A stretch of DNA of 15,678 bases, taken from assembly GCA_964541635.1 (NCBI GenBank), contig CAZIQM010000030.1:1-15678 (forward strand), given 5' to 3'. The number at the start of each line of letters is the position of its first letter. Within the stretch, counting starts at the first letter, position 1. Source of the stretch: DALYDP01 sp964541635. GTDB lineage: Bacteria; Patescibacteriota; Gracilibacteria; Peribacterales; Peribacteraceae. Shown here piece by piece: positions 1-6,534 of this stretch. The notes beneath the pieces were generated by a model that was given only the letters and a program-made list of their open reading frames with translations, made no database searches and had not been told where the DNA came from. The position numbers were made by a program, and so were the translations under genes.

Positions 1-123
1 CCGCTGATCCACCGGATCTACCGCGCGTACTGGGTCGAGACCGCGGACGTGTCGATGTGGCCGCCGTGGTCGCGGAGGCTGCCGCAGATCCCGGCGCATA
101 TTTCGATCACCCAGGAAGAATGA
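1..123 (+). CDS. C-terminal end of an unidentified protein (partial)
   Basis: An open frame enters from the left edge and ends at a TGA at 121-123, giving 40 residues that finish in ...HISITQEE. The segment is rich in Trp, Tyr and Arg (for example RIYRAYWVE). I do not recognise the family from so short a tail. The reading is supported by context: its stop codon overlaps the start of the next gene as TGATG, the usual arrangement for translationally coupled genes. The two are therefore probably in one operon. No signal peptide or domain can be judged because the N-terminus lies outside the window. Confidence 0.55.
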   Translation, partial: PLIHRIYRAYWVETADVSMWPPWSRRLPQIPAHISITQEE

Positions 124-776
124 TGCGCATCCTCCGGATCCTCGGCGTGATGTGCGGCACGATCGTGTCGATCGTCCTGTCAGTGTCCGCGCTGTCACTC
201 CTGTTCATCCTCACGGGATTCGACGGCAACGCCGCGTTCCCGGTCGATTGCGGCCTCGTGTTCGGCGCGGCCATCAGCGGACGGAACACCGCGGGGCCCG
301 CCATCGTCCGCCGGGTCGACGGCGCCGCGCGGCTGTGGAAGGACGAGCAGATCCAAACCCTCATCCTGACGGGAGGAAAGGGCGATTCGTGGCGGTTGAG
401 CGAAGCGGCGGTCATGCGCCAACAGGCGATCCGCGACGGCGTCGACGGTCGCGACATCCTCCTCGAGGATTCCGCGCGTTCCACCAAGGAGAATTTGGCC
501 AAATCCCTCGAAATCGTGCGAGAACACTGCGATTCGGTCGTGGCGATCAGCGACCAGTACCACCTGGCCCGCATCCGCCTGCTGGCGAAGAAGGCCGGAT
601 GGGGGAGCCTCCCGACCTACGGCGTCCCGGACCGTCCGGAACGGGGGGAGTCGAAGAGCATCCTGCGCGAGTGGGCCGCGTACCTGTACTACGCGTTCGG
701 CGCGGACAACGTGTTGGAACTCGACGTGTACGACGACCATCCTGCGGACACAGGCTCAGGGACTCCGGTGCCATAA
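123..776 (+). CDS. DUF218 (SanA/YdcF-like) membrane-anchored protein
   Basis: This 217-aa protein has one N-terminal membrane helix (about residues 8-30, very hydrophobic) followed by a DUF218 domain. Family landmarks are visible in order: GLVFGAAI, then a basic R-R-x-x-x-A-A-x-L segment, LILTGGKGD, a Glu-Ala pair, DGVDGRDILLED, the S-x-S/T-x-x-N type motif SARSTKENL, and ISDQYHLAR near the end. DUF218 proteins such as SanA and YdcF are linked to envelope integrity, but their biochemical reaction is poorly defined, so no substrate is proposed. ATG 123 is preferred over the adjacent ATG 120 because AGGA at 113-116 sits 6 nt before it and the previous gene's TGA overlaps it. The C-terminal tail is acidic and probably flexible. 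Confidence 0.8.
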   Translation: MRILRILGVMCGTIVSIVLSVSALSLLFILTGFDGNAAFPVDCGLVFGAAISGRNTAGPAIVRRVDGAARLWKDEQIQTLILTGGKGDSWRLSEAAVMRQQAIRDGVDGRDILLEDSARSTKENLAKSLEIVREHCDSVVAISDQYHLARIRLLAKKAGWGSLPTYGVPDRPERGESKSILREWAAYLYYAFGADNVLELDVYDDHPADTGSGTPVP

Positions 777-803
777 ACACCCCATAAACGGCTCCTGGGT
801 CAA

Positions 804-833
804 TTGAATTATTAACATAAAATGCATTATGTT
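804..833 (+). promoter_or_regulatory. Candidate xer promoter overlapping the dif-like site
   Basis: TTGAAT at 804-809 and TATGTT at 828-833 are separated by 18 bp, and the -10-like box ends 9 nt before ATG 843. The -10 box lies inside the right arm of the dif-like element. If both assignments hold, Xer binding would cover its own promoter. The hexamers are only moderate matches to the sigma-70 consensus. Confidence 0.4.
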
Positions 834-837
834 AACC
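810..837. other. dif: Candidate dif site (Xer recombination site)
   Basis: A perfect 9-bp inverted repeat, TTAACATAA (812-820) and TTATGTTAA (827-835), flanks a 6-bp centre, AATGCA (821-826). This 11+6+11 layout is that of bacterial dif sites. The right arm TTATGTTAACC matches the XerD arm of E. coli dif (TTATGTTAAAT) at 9 of 11 positions. The left arm ends in CATAA, as the E. coli XerC arm does. It lies just upstream of a Xer-family recombinase gene, as difSL lies beside xerS in streptococci. The arms are more symmetric than those of E. coli, which would suit a single recombinase binding both sides. Activity is inferred from sequence only. Confidence 0.75.
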
Positions 838-842
838 TACGT

Positions 843-1778
843 ATGCCCAGGTCTTCCACTCCCCTCGGGTTCGCGCAGGCGGCCGATCGCTACCTCGTCT
901 ATTTGCAGACGGAAGAAAACAAGTCTCCCCTCACGATCCGCAACTACCGCGAGTCGCTCGCGTTCATCCAGAAACTCTTACCTATCACCACAATCAAGGA
1001 AATCGACAAGGAGTCGGTGCGCGACCTCAAGTACAAGCTCGGCTGCGAAGTGACGAAACAGGGCAATCCCCTCGCGATCCGCACCCGCAACCACCACCTC
1101 ACGATCCTCCGGGCTTTCCTGCGCTACCTGCTGCAGGAGGAAGAATTGGACGTCTACCCGCCGGACCGTATCCGCCGTTTCAAGGAGAACCAGCGCCAAG
1201 TGAAGGTCCTCACCGCCGAAGAGCTCGGCCGCATGCTCGCCGCCCCGGATACGTCCACGCGCACGGGCAAGCGCGACGCGGCGATCATGAAGCTGTTCTT
1301 CTCCACCGGCCTGCGCCTCGCGGAGCTCCGGTCCCTCAACTGCAAGGACATCAACACGAAGACGCGCGAAATCAGCGTGCGGGGAAAGCGCGGGAAAATC
1401 CGCGTCGTGTTCCTGTCGGACAGTTCTGTCGACGCGCTTAAGGAATACCTCGATAGCCGTACGGACCACCTCGCGCCGCTCTTCATCCGCAATCCGGAGC
1501 TCGCGGTGCAGATCCTGCCCCCCGGCGAGAATTTCCGACTCTCGCGCATCAGCATCTACAACCTCGTGAAGAAGTACGCGCGCGCCGCGGGCATCGTGAC
1601 CGATCCCTCGCCCCACACGCTGCGCCACAGCTTCGCCACCGATCTCCTCCGCAACGGCGCGGACCTCCGCTCGGTGCAGGAACTGCTCGGTCACCAGGAT
1701 CTCAGCACCACGCAGATCTACACCCACGTCACGAACCCGCAGCTCAAGGAGGTTCACCGAAAATTCCACTCGCGCTGA
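843..1778 (+). CDS. xer: Xer-family tyrosine recombinase
   Basis: This 311-aa protein has the usual length and two-domain plan of XerC/XerD: an N-terminal SAM-like core-binding domain (residues about 8-105) and a C-terminal catalytic domain. The catalytic set is complete: Arg158 in STGLRLAEL, Lys182 in the RGKRGK turn, His258 and Arg261 in PHTLRHSF, His284 in LLGHQDLSTT and the nucleophile Tyr293 in QIYTHV. Such enzymes resolve chromosome dimers at dif during division. Whether it is XerC, XerD or a lone Xer cannot be told from this window. An upstream in-frame ATG at 822 falls inside the dif-like repeat, so ATG 843 is preferred; no Shine-Dalgarno is visible. Neighbours show no phage or integron genes, favouring a housekeeping role. 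Confidence 0.92.
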   Translation: MPRSSTPLGFAQAADRYLVYLQTEENKSPLTIRNYRESLAFIQKLLPITTIKEIDKESVRDLKYKLGCEVTKQGNPLAIRTRNHHLTILRAFLRYLLQEEELDVYPPDRIRRFKENQRQVKVLTAEELGRMLAAPDTSTRTGKRDAAIMKLFFSTGLRLAELRSLNCKDINTKTREISVRGKRGKIRVVFLSDSSVDALKEYLDSRTDHLAPLFIRNPELAVQILPPGENFRLSRISIYNLVKKYARAAGIVTDPSPHTLRHSFATDLLRNGADLRSVQELLGHQDLSTTQIYTHVTNPQLKEVHRKFHSR

Positions 1779-1880
1779 CTTGCCATTGGGGTTGAATGAT
1801 GTCCCCAAGTGCGGTCCCGTAGCTTTCTGCCATTCGGGCTCTCGCGTAGCATGCGCCCGTACTTTTCTCCCTCATTACGT

Positions 1881-2597
1881 ATGAACAACTCCATGAACAC
1901 GCCGTGGTTCGGCGTCTCGGTCGGCCTCCTCGGCCTGATCGTCGGGTACGCCTTGGCAACGGGCGTCGGCAATCCCCTCGCCGGCGGCAATGGCCCCAAA
2001 GCGCCGACTCCTCCCGCGGCCGATGACACGGCCGAGCCGGAACCCGCCGGCGATCCCGCCGACGTCGACGACGACGCGGTCCTCGGAAGCGATTCCGCGA
2101 CGGTGACGGTCATCGAGTTCACCGACTACCAGTGCCCCTTCTGCGGCCGCCACTTCCAGCAGACGTTCGGCGAGATCAAGAAGAACTATGTCGACACGGG
2201 CAAAGTGAAGTACGTCGTCCGCGACTTCCCGCTCAGCTTCCACCCCAACGCGCACATCGGCGCCGAGGCGACGGAATGCGCGCACGCGCAGGGCAAGTTC
2301 TGGGAAATGCACGAGAAGCTCTTCTCGAACCAGGACACCTGGAGCGGCATGGCCGACGCCGTCCCGACGCTCAAGCAGTACGCGAAGGACCTCGGCTTGA
2401 ACACGTCGAAGTTCAACTCCTGCCTCGATAACCACGACATGGCGAAGGAAGTCGACGCCGACCTCGCCGCCGGTTCCGCCGCGGGCATCAGCGGCACGCC
2501 GGGCTTCTGGATCGTCTCCGACGACGGCCAGAGCAAGAGCGTCTCGGGCGCCTACCCGTATGCCACCTTCCAGGCCGCGTTCGACGCGATGCTCTGA
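1881..2597 (+). CDS. Membrane-anchored DsbA-like thioredoxin-fold protein
   Basis: The 238-aa product starts with a single hydrophobic helix (about residues 9-28) acting as anchor or uncleaved signal. An acidic, Pro-rich linker (about 38-70) follows, then a DsbA-type thioredoxin domain of the Thioredoxin_4 kind. The active site CPFC is at residues 85-88 (DYQCPFCGRHF) and the cis-proline loop is in SGTPGFWIV. The likely role is oxidising or isomerising disulfides in exported proteins on the outer face of the membrane. ATG 1881 begins the anchor. TAGCAT at 1847-1852 is a possible -10, giving a short leader without a Shine-Dalgarno sequence. It is monocistronic, closed by the terminator at 2619. 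No DsbB/VKOR-like partner is present in the window. Confidence 0.88.
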   Translation: MNNSMNTPWFGVSVGLLGLIVGYALATGVGNPLAGGNGPKAPTPPAADDTAEPEPAGDPADVDDDAVLGSDSATVTVIEFTDYQCPFCGRHFQQTFGEIKKNYVDTGKVKYVVRDFPLSFHPNAHIGAEATECAHAQGKFWEMHEKLFSNQDTWSGMADAVPTLKQYAKDLGLNTSKFNSCLDNHDMAKEVDADLAAGSAAGISGTPGFWIVSDDGQSKSVSGAYPYATFQAAFDAML

Positions 2598-2618
2598 TCC
2601 CCTTCCCTCGGGATCCGA

Positions 2619-2648
2619 AAGACGCCCGCGACCCGGGCGTCTTTTTTT
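2619..2648 (+). terminator. Rho-independent terminator of the DsbA-like gene
   Basis: A perfect 10-bp stem, AAGACGCCCG with CGGGCGTCTT, encloses a 5-nt loop (CGACC). It runs into seven T residues (2642-2648), 21 nt after the stop codon. Confidence 0.93.
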
Positions 2649-2657
2649 GCGCGCGTG

Positions 2658-2697
2658 AAAAAGTCCGCCAGCGAGTGAACGCTGGCGGGGGCTTTTT
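2658..2697. terminator. Bidirectional terminator between convergent genes
   Basis: A perfect 9-bp stem, CCGCCAGCG (2665-2673) and CGCTGGCGG (2680-2688), has a 6-nt loop. On the plus strand it is followed by GGGC and six T residues. On the minus strand it is followed by AC and five T residues. It can terminate the ABC gene on the minus strand and back up the plus-strand terminator. Confidence 0.85.
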
Positions 2698-2703
2698 TCC
2701 CCG

Positions 2704-4458
2704 TTATTGCAGATAGCCGTTCGATTGGTGGCTCCACAGCTCGGCGTAGACGCCCCTGCGGTCGAGCAACGTCGAATGGTCGCCGATCGATTCGATCCGA
2801 CCGTCCTCCACGACCACGATGCGGTTGGCATTCATGATGGTGGAAAGGCGATGCGCGATCGCGAACGTCGTGCGGCCGTCCATGAGGTCCCGAAGGGCCT
2901 CTTGGATCAGCTTTTCCGTCACGGAATCGAGCGCGGACGTCGCTTCGTCGAGGATGAGGATCGGTCGGTCGGCCAGGAATGCCCTGGCGATCGCGATCCG
3001 CTGTTTCTCGCCCCCGGAAAGCTTCACGCCGCGTTCGCCGACGAGCGTGTCGAGTCCGTTCGGCAGGTGCCGGACGAACTCCCACGCGCGCGCCTTCTTC
3101 AACGCGGCCACGATCTCCTCCTCCGTCGCGTCCGGTCGCGCGATCGCGACGTTGTCCCGGATGCTTCGGTGGAAGAGTTCCGGTTGCTGCGGAACGAGGG
3201 AGATGAATTCGCGGAGACTCCGCTGCGTCACGTAGGCGATGTCCTGGTTGTCGACGCGGATGTAGCCCGAGTCGACGTCGTAGTACCGCATGAGCAGCTT
3301 CATCAACGTGGTCTTCCCCGCGCCGCTCCTTCCCACGAACGCGATCGATTCCCCGGCCCGCACCTCCAGCGAGAAGTTGTTCACCACCCGCCGCAGACCT
3401 TCGCCGTAGCTGAAGTCGATTGCGTGGAAGGTGACGTTCCCCTCTTCCACGATGAGCGCACGCGCGCTCGCCGCGTCCTGCACGTCCGCTTCCTTCTCGT
3501 AGATCCCCGCCATTTCCTCCGCGTCCGTCAGGTGCTTGAACACCTTGTTCAGGACGTTCCCGATGTCGAAGGTCTGGTAGACCATCAGGATCGCGTAGGA
3601 TTGGAAGAAGACGAAGTCGCCGATCGTGACCATCTTTTCTTGCCAGCCGTAGGCCAGCCCGGCGATGATCCCGAATTCCATGAACCCGATGAAGAGTCCT
3701 TGGACGCGCGCGATCCAACCGCCGAAGAGCCACGCCCAAAAGCGTTTGTCCCGGCAGTCCTCGCTGATCGCGTCGAAACGCGCTTGTTCCGCGGTTTCCT
3801 GGGCGTAGCTTTTCACGACGCCGTTGTTGCTGAAGGAGTCGGCGAATGCCGCCCCCACGGCGCTGTCCGCTTTCGAAGCGATTTCGTCGCGCGGCATGCG
3901 GAGCCGTGCCAAAAACCAACTCGCGACGCAGTACGCGACCGCCCACAACGCGAACGCGACGCCGTACCACGGGTTTTTCGCCCAGAACACGAACACGGTG
4001 ATGACCATCATCACCAGGCTGCGTCCCAGGCTGTAGACCCACGAATCCGTCACGAATTCGAACGTGTGCCGGATCCGTTTCGACGCCGTCACGAGCCCGC
4101 CCGCGAAGGCGTTCTCGAAGAACGTCGCCGATTGCCGTTGGACGTTCGCGAAGCTCAGGTTGTCGATGTCGCGCATGCAATCCACTTCGAACCGGACGAT
4201 GCACCAGTCGTACGCCAGCCACGCGAGGTTGTGCGCGACGAGCGTCCAGAAGATGCACCACACGGCGGTCCATACGATGCCGGACGACCGCTCGTCGTTC
4301 GCGGCGATCGCGGTGGCGATGTGCGAGAGCCACAAGGGCATGATGCACTTCGTGACCACGGTCAGGACCATGAACGCGTTCAGGAGCGCGAAGACCCACC
4401 GGTGTTGCCATAACACCGGAGCGTAGGCGTTCCATACCTTCCCAATTGTCGATGTCAT
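2704..4458 (-). CDS. ABC exporter half-transporter (membrane domain fused to ATPase)
   Basis: This 584-aa protein has the usual length of MsbA-type half-transporters. Residues 1 to about 310 form a type-1 exporter membrane domain with several hydrophobic helices. The remainder is the nucleotide-binding domain: Walker A GRSGAGKTT near residue 380, Q-loop LVPQQPELF near 420, signature LSGGEKQRIAIARA near 480, Walker B ILILDEATSALD near 500 and the switch histidine in AIAHRLST near 534. All catalytic motifs are intact, so it should work as a homodimer or with a partner encoded elsewhere. The substrate (lipid, peptide or drug) cannot be read from sequence. ATG 4458 is chosen because AGGGGA lies 6 nt upstream and the membrane domain begins there. 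A leader with a stable hairpin precedes it. Confidence 0.92.
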   Translation of the reverse strand: MTSTIGKVWNAYAPVLWQHRWVFALLNAFMVLTVVTKCIMPLWLSHIATAIAANDERSSGIVWTAVWCIFWTLVAHNLAWLAYDWCIVRFEVDCMRDIDNLSFANVQRQSATFFENAFAGGLVTASKRIRHTFEFVTDSWVYSLGRSLVMMVITVFVFWAKNPWYGVAFALWAVAYCVASWFLARLRMPRDEIASKADSAVGAAFADSFSNNGVVKSYAQETAEQARFDAISEDCRDKRFWAWLFGGWIARVQGLFIGFMEFGIIAGLAYGWQEKMVTIGDFVFFQSYAILMVYQTFDIGNVLNKVFKHLTDAEEMAGIYEKEADVQDAASARALIVEEGNVTFHAIDFSYGEGLRRVVNNFSLEVRAGESIAFVGRSGAGKTTLMKLLMRYYDVDSGYIRVDNQDIAYVTQRSLREFISLVPQQPELFHRSIRDNVAIARPDATEEEIVAALKKARAWEFVRHLPNGLDTLVGERGVKLSGGEKQRIAIARAFLADRPILILDEATSALDSVTEKLIQEALRDLMDGRTTFAIAHRLSTIMNANRIVVVEDGRIESIGDHSTLLDRRGVYAELWSHQSNGYLQ

Positions 4459-4498
4459 GACGATTCCCCTATCTGCGATGGTGAGAAAAAAGCGATGA

Positions 4499-4519
4499 CA
4501 GTCGGAGGATCTCCGACTG
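4499..4519 (-). promoter_or_regulatory. Hairpin in the 5' leader of the ABC exporter gene
   Basis: A perfect 9-bp inverted repeat, CAGTCGGAG and CTCCGACTG, with a 3-nt loop lies 41 nt upstream of ATG 4458 in the predicted mRNA. It is followed, after 7 nt (TCATCGC), by six T residues. The spacing between stem and T-run is too long for a classical terminator, but an attenuator or mRNA-stabilising hairpin is possible. Confidence 0.5.
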
Positions 4520-4538
4520 GCTACAAGAGCCGGATCAT

Positions 4539-4544
4539 GGTATA
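4539..4544 (-). promoter_or_regulatory. Possible -10 box for the ABC exporter gene
   Basis: TATACC on the minus strand follows an A-rich tract. The only -35 candidate at 17 bp (TCGTTG) is poor. It would give a leader of about 70 nt containing the hairpin at 4499-4519. The rest of 4545-4630 shows no gene; it holds an imperfect TTTCGC/GCGAAA stem of unknown meaning. Confidence 0.3.
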
Positions 4545-4630
4545 GATTTTCTTTTTCGAAACAACGAAATACATGACTTTCGCAGCTGCTAGCCGCGAAA
4601 AACATTCCCTCTTTTTTGGCGTGCCGCGAC

Positions 4631-4658
4631 TTGCATCATGGGTGTACGAGCGTACACT
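4631..4658 (+). promoter_or_regulatory. Promoter of the 79-aa orphan gene, leaderless geometry
   Basis: TTGCAT (4631-4636), a 16-bp spacer and TACACT (4653-4658) are followed by 6 nt and then ATG 4665. Transcription would start at or next to the start codon. Confidence 0.6.
4642..4657. promoter_or_regulatory. Dyad operator candidate overlapping the -10 box
   Basis: GTGTACG and CGTACAC form perfect 7-bp arms around a 2-bp centre. The dyad covers the spacer and -10 box of the promoter, the position of a classic repressor operator. The TGT-N8-ACA shape resembles LexA-type boxes in layout only; the regulator is unknown. Confidence 0.5.
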
Positions 4659-4664
4659 ACGGAC

Positions 4665-4904
4665 ATGCCCACCCTCTCCCCCGCCGCTCCCCTCTCCGGC
4701 GCTACCCCCGTCTCCATCGACGCCTGCGCACTGATGATGCAGGGCGATCTGCTGGTCCAGATGGTGCGCAACTTTCCGGTCCCCTGCCAGGTCCGGGTGG
4801 TGTTGTCTCCGACGCGGGATGCCACCGCCCGGCGCCTGCAGAGCCGGCTCCAAGCCATGGGCTGCACGGTGACGAAGCGCCGTCTCTCCACCTACGCCCG
4901 CTGA
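4665..4904 (+). CDS. 79-aa hypothetical protein
   Basis: This small gene starts at ATG 4665, exactly 6 nt after a good -10 box, and ends at TGA 4902-4904. The product begins with a Pro/Ser/Ala-rich segment (about residues 1-16). A compact region with alternating hydrophobic residues (CALMMQGDLLVQMVRNF, then CQVRVVLSP) follows, and the protein ends in a basic stretch with many Arg. I do not recognise a family. The fold could be a small alpha/beta domain. The preceding promoter with an overlapping dyad argues that it is a real, regulated gene. The next start codon overlaps its stop (TGATG at 4902-4906), so a second cistron probably followed before the assembly gap. Confidence 0.6.
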   Translation: MPTLSPAAPLSGATPVSIDACALMMQGDLLVQMVRNFPVPCQVRVVLSPTRDATARRLQSRLQAMGCTVTKRRLSTYAR

Positions 4905-5000
4905 TGTCNNNNNNNNNNCAAAACCGCCGGCTACGCGTTCCTCCTCTCGGTGCTGATCACAGCGGCTGCTGCGGTTGCGCCGCATCTGGTTCTGCCGTGA
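4904..5000 (+). CDS. Probable small membrane protein interrupted by the assembly gap
   Basis: ATG 4904-4906 overlaps the stop of the 79-aa gene, then the sequence runs into ten N. Directly after the gap a plus-strand frame from 4920 reads KTAGYAFLLSVLITAAAAVA... and stops at TGA 4998-5000. This is a typical single membrane helix near a C-terminus. With exactly ten gap bases the two parts are out of frame; a true gap length differing by one, or any length equal to 2 modulo 3, would join them. The product could be about 30 residues if the gap is short, or longer if it is not. Its last 44 nt overlap the 3' end of the minus-strand gene at 4957. Function unknown. Confidence 0.4.
4909..4918. other. 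Assembly gap (10 N)
   Basis: Ten consecutive N bases mark a scaffold gap whose true length is unknown. It falls between the start codon of the coupled small gene and its apparent C-terminal membrane helix. Confidence 0.98.
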
Positions 5001-5340
5001 AGTCGGCCGGCGGCGATACCTTCAGGGGTGGCGTCACCGCGTCGTCCGGTTCCGGTCTCTCCATCGGGCGCGAGAGAGTTCCCCGTATCGCGGCGATGAT
5101 CGCGCGACGCCGTTCGGCATACAGGTAACCGGGTTGGCCCGGCTTCAGCATGTCCAAGGTTTTTTCCACGAGGGTTCCGTAGAGCACTCGCGCGGCGTCC
5201 AGGAAGCGGGTGTCGTCCATCTCGGCGTCGGCGCCGTTGCCGAGCGCCTTGTCGAGCTTCTCCGGATGCGTGGCGAACTCATCCAGCCGTTCGAGCTGTT
5301 GGATTTTCACGTCGTAGAGCCGGCGCTCGAAATTCTGCAT
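4957..5340 (-). CDS. 127-aa hypothetical protein downstream of tyrS
   Basis: The product begins MQNFERRLYDVKIQQLERLD and looks mainly helical and charged for about 95 residues (LDAARVLYGTLVEKTLDML, then YAERRRAIIAAIRGTL). It ends in a Pro/Ala/Gln-rich acidic tail that is probably disordered (about residues 97-127). No membrane helix or signal peptide is seen, so it is likely cytoplasmic. I do not recognise the family. It starts 35 nt after the tyrS stop on the same strand and could be co-transcribed with it, although a TTGACA box in the gap suggests its own promoter. The same frame stays open far upstream inside tyrS, but that part is a shadow of tyrS. Confidence 0.65.
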   Translation of the reverse strand: MQNFERRLYDVKIQQLERLDEFATHPEKLDKALGNGADAEMDDTRFLDAARVLYGTLVEKTLDMLKPGQPGYLYAERRRAIIAAIRGTLSRPMERPEPDDAVTPPLKVSPPADFTAEPDAAQPQQPL

Positions 5341-5346
5341 CCCGCA

Positions 5347-5375
5347 GAGCTTCTCACCGTTTCGCCGGATGTCAA
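5347..5375 (-). promoter_or_regulatory. Weak promoter candidate before the 127-aa gene
   Basis: A consensus TTGACA (minus strand, 5375-5370) is followed by 17 bp and AAGCTC at the -10 position, then 6 nt and ATG 5340. The spacing fits the other leaderless promoters here exactly, but the -10 hexamer is poor. Confidence 0.3.
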
Positions 5376-6515
5376 CTATTTGATCCGCAGGAATTTCCTG
5401 CGACCGACCTTCACGACGCCCTTGTCCGCCGGGGCGTGGATCTCGGTGACCTGCGCGCCGTCGAGCGTGACCGCGCCTTGGTCGATGAGTCGGCGGCCGT
5501 CGCTCTTCGAGGCGATCATCTTTTCGCGGGCCAGGACGTCGAGGAGCGATTCGCCCTTCTTCGCCGTCGTTTCCGGGATGTCGTCCGGGACGGCTCCTTC
5601 GGTGAAGACCTTCTCGAAGTTGTAGACCGCCATGTCGGCCGCGGTCGAGCCGTGGTAGAGCGCCACGATTTCCTTCGCCAGGCGCACCTTCGCGTCGCGC
5701 GGGTTGCCCTTCAGCAGGGCCTTCGCTTCGGCCATGTCGACGTCCGTGCAGAGCTCGAAGTACTGCTCCATGAGGTCGTCCTTCACGCTCATCACTTTGC
5801 CGAACATGTCGTTCGGGGCGTCGTCGAGGTAGATGCAGTTGTCGTAGCTCTTGCTCATCTTGCGGCCGTCGGTGCCCTCGAGCAGTTTCACGGTCATCAC
5901 GAACTTCTCGCGCTTGCCGAACGCCTTCTGGAGCGTGCGTCCCGCGAGCATGTTGAATTCCTGGTCCGTGCCGCCGAGCTCCACGTCCACGTCGAGCATC
6001 ACGGAGTCGTAGCCCACCATGAGGGGGTACAGGAATTCCGTGACGGCGATCGGTTTCCCTTCGTCGAGGCGCTTCTCGAACATGTCGCGCTCGATCATCT
6101 GGTTCACCGTGAAGTTCGATGCCAACCCGAGGATGTCGCGGAACGTGAGCTTCTCGAGCCACTCGTGGTTGTAGCGCACCTGCACCTTCGAGAAATCGAG
6201 GATCTTCGATGCTTGTTCCTTGTAGGTCTCGAAGTTCTTCTTCACGTCCTCCGCCGTGAGGGGCTGCCGGAGGGAATCGCGTCCCGACGGGTCCCCGATC
6301 ATGGCGGTGAAGCTCCCGACGAGGAAAATCACCTCGTGGCCTTCGTCGACGAACTGCTTCATTTTCCGCAGGTTCACCGCGTGGCCCACGTGGATGCGCG
6401 CGCCCGTGGGGTCGATGCCCCAATACAAGCGCATCTTTTTGCCGCTCTTCTCTTTCTGCTCCGCCAGGTCCTTGGGGATCACCTTGGCGACGCCGCGGGT
6501 CAACAAATCGGACAT
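5376..6515 (-). CDS. tyrS: Tyrosyl-tRNA synthetase
   Basis: This class I aminoacyl-tRNA synthetase attaches tyrosine to tRNA-Tyr in the cytoplasm. The 379-aa sequence shows YWGIDPTGARIHVGH, with the HIGH-type motif HVGH at 42-45. The substrate loop ELGGTDQEFNMLAGR follows, and the KMSKS motif is intact at 219-223 (GRKMSKSYDN). A C-terminal S4-like RNA-binding domain covers about residues 320-379. It is somewhat shorter than the usual 400-420 residues. The GxDPTG...IHxGH form resembles the TyrZ-like subgroup rather than E. coli TyrS, on memory of the families only. ATG 6515 is supported by a TACAAT box 6 nt upstream in the 19-nt gap after the propeller-like gene. Confidence 0.95.
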   Translation of the reverse strand: MSDLLTRGVAKVIPKDLAEQKEKSGKKMRLYWGIDPTGARIHVGHAVNLRKMKQFVDEGHEVIFLVGSFTAMIGDPSGRDSLRQPLTAEDVKKNFETYKEQASKILDFSKVQVRYNHEWLEKLTFRDILGLASNFTVNQMIERDMFEKRLDEGKPIAVTEFLYPLMVGYDSVMLDVDVELGGTDQEFNMLAGRTLQKAFGKREKFVMTVKLLEGTDGRKMSKSYDNCIYLDDAPNDMFGKVMSVKDDLMEQYFELCTDVDMAEAKALLKGNPRDAKVRLAKEIVALYHGSTAADMAVYNFEKVFTEGAVPDDIPETTAKKGESLLDVLAREKMIASKSDGRRLIDQGAVTLDGAQVTEIHAPADKGVVKVGRRKFLRIK

Positions 6516-6521
6516 GCCTGG

Positions 6522-6527
6522 ATTGTA
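6522..6527 (-). promoter_or_regulatory. -10 box of tyrS, leaderless geometry
   Basis: TACAAT on the minus strand is separated by 6 nt (CCAGGC) from ATG 6515. No convincing -35 box is seen, as that region lies inside the upstream coding sequence. Confidence 0.55.
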
Positions 6528-6534
6528 CCGCAGA

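Noticed and set aside
843..1778. Phage or integron integrase instead of a housekeeping Xer
   Set aside because: The length, complete Xer-type motifs and adjacent dif-like site fit Xer. No attC array, excisionase or phage gene is present.
1786..1808. TTGGGG/CCCCAA stem after xer as its terminator
   Set aside because: The stem is only 6 bp with an 11-nt loop, and no T-run follows.
2707..4413. 568-codon plus-strand open frame opposite the ABC exporter
   Set aside because: It is a GC-driven shadow of a well-supported gene, with very high Arg, Asp, Val and His content and no family motif.
4578..4600. TTTCGC/GCGAAA stem followed by a T-run as a plus-strand terminator
   Set aside because: The stem is interrupted and no plus-strand gene lies upstream; the T-run is 11 nt away.
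5376..6423. Open minus-strand frame continuing upstream from the 127-aa gene through tyrS
   Set aside because: It is Arg/Gly/Pro-rich, has no recognisable domain and overlaps tyrS in another frame. The convincing sequence starts at ATG 5340.
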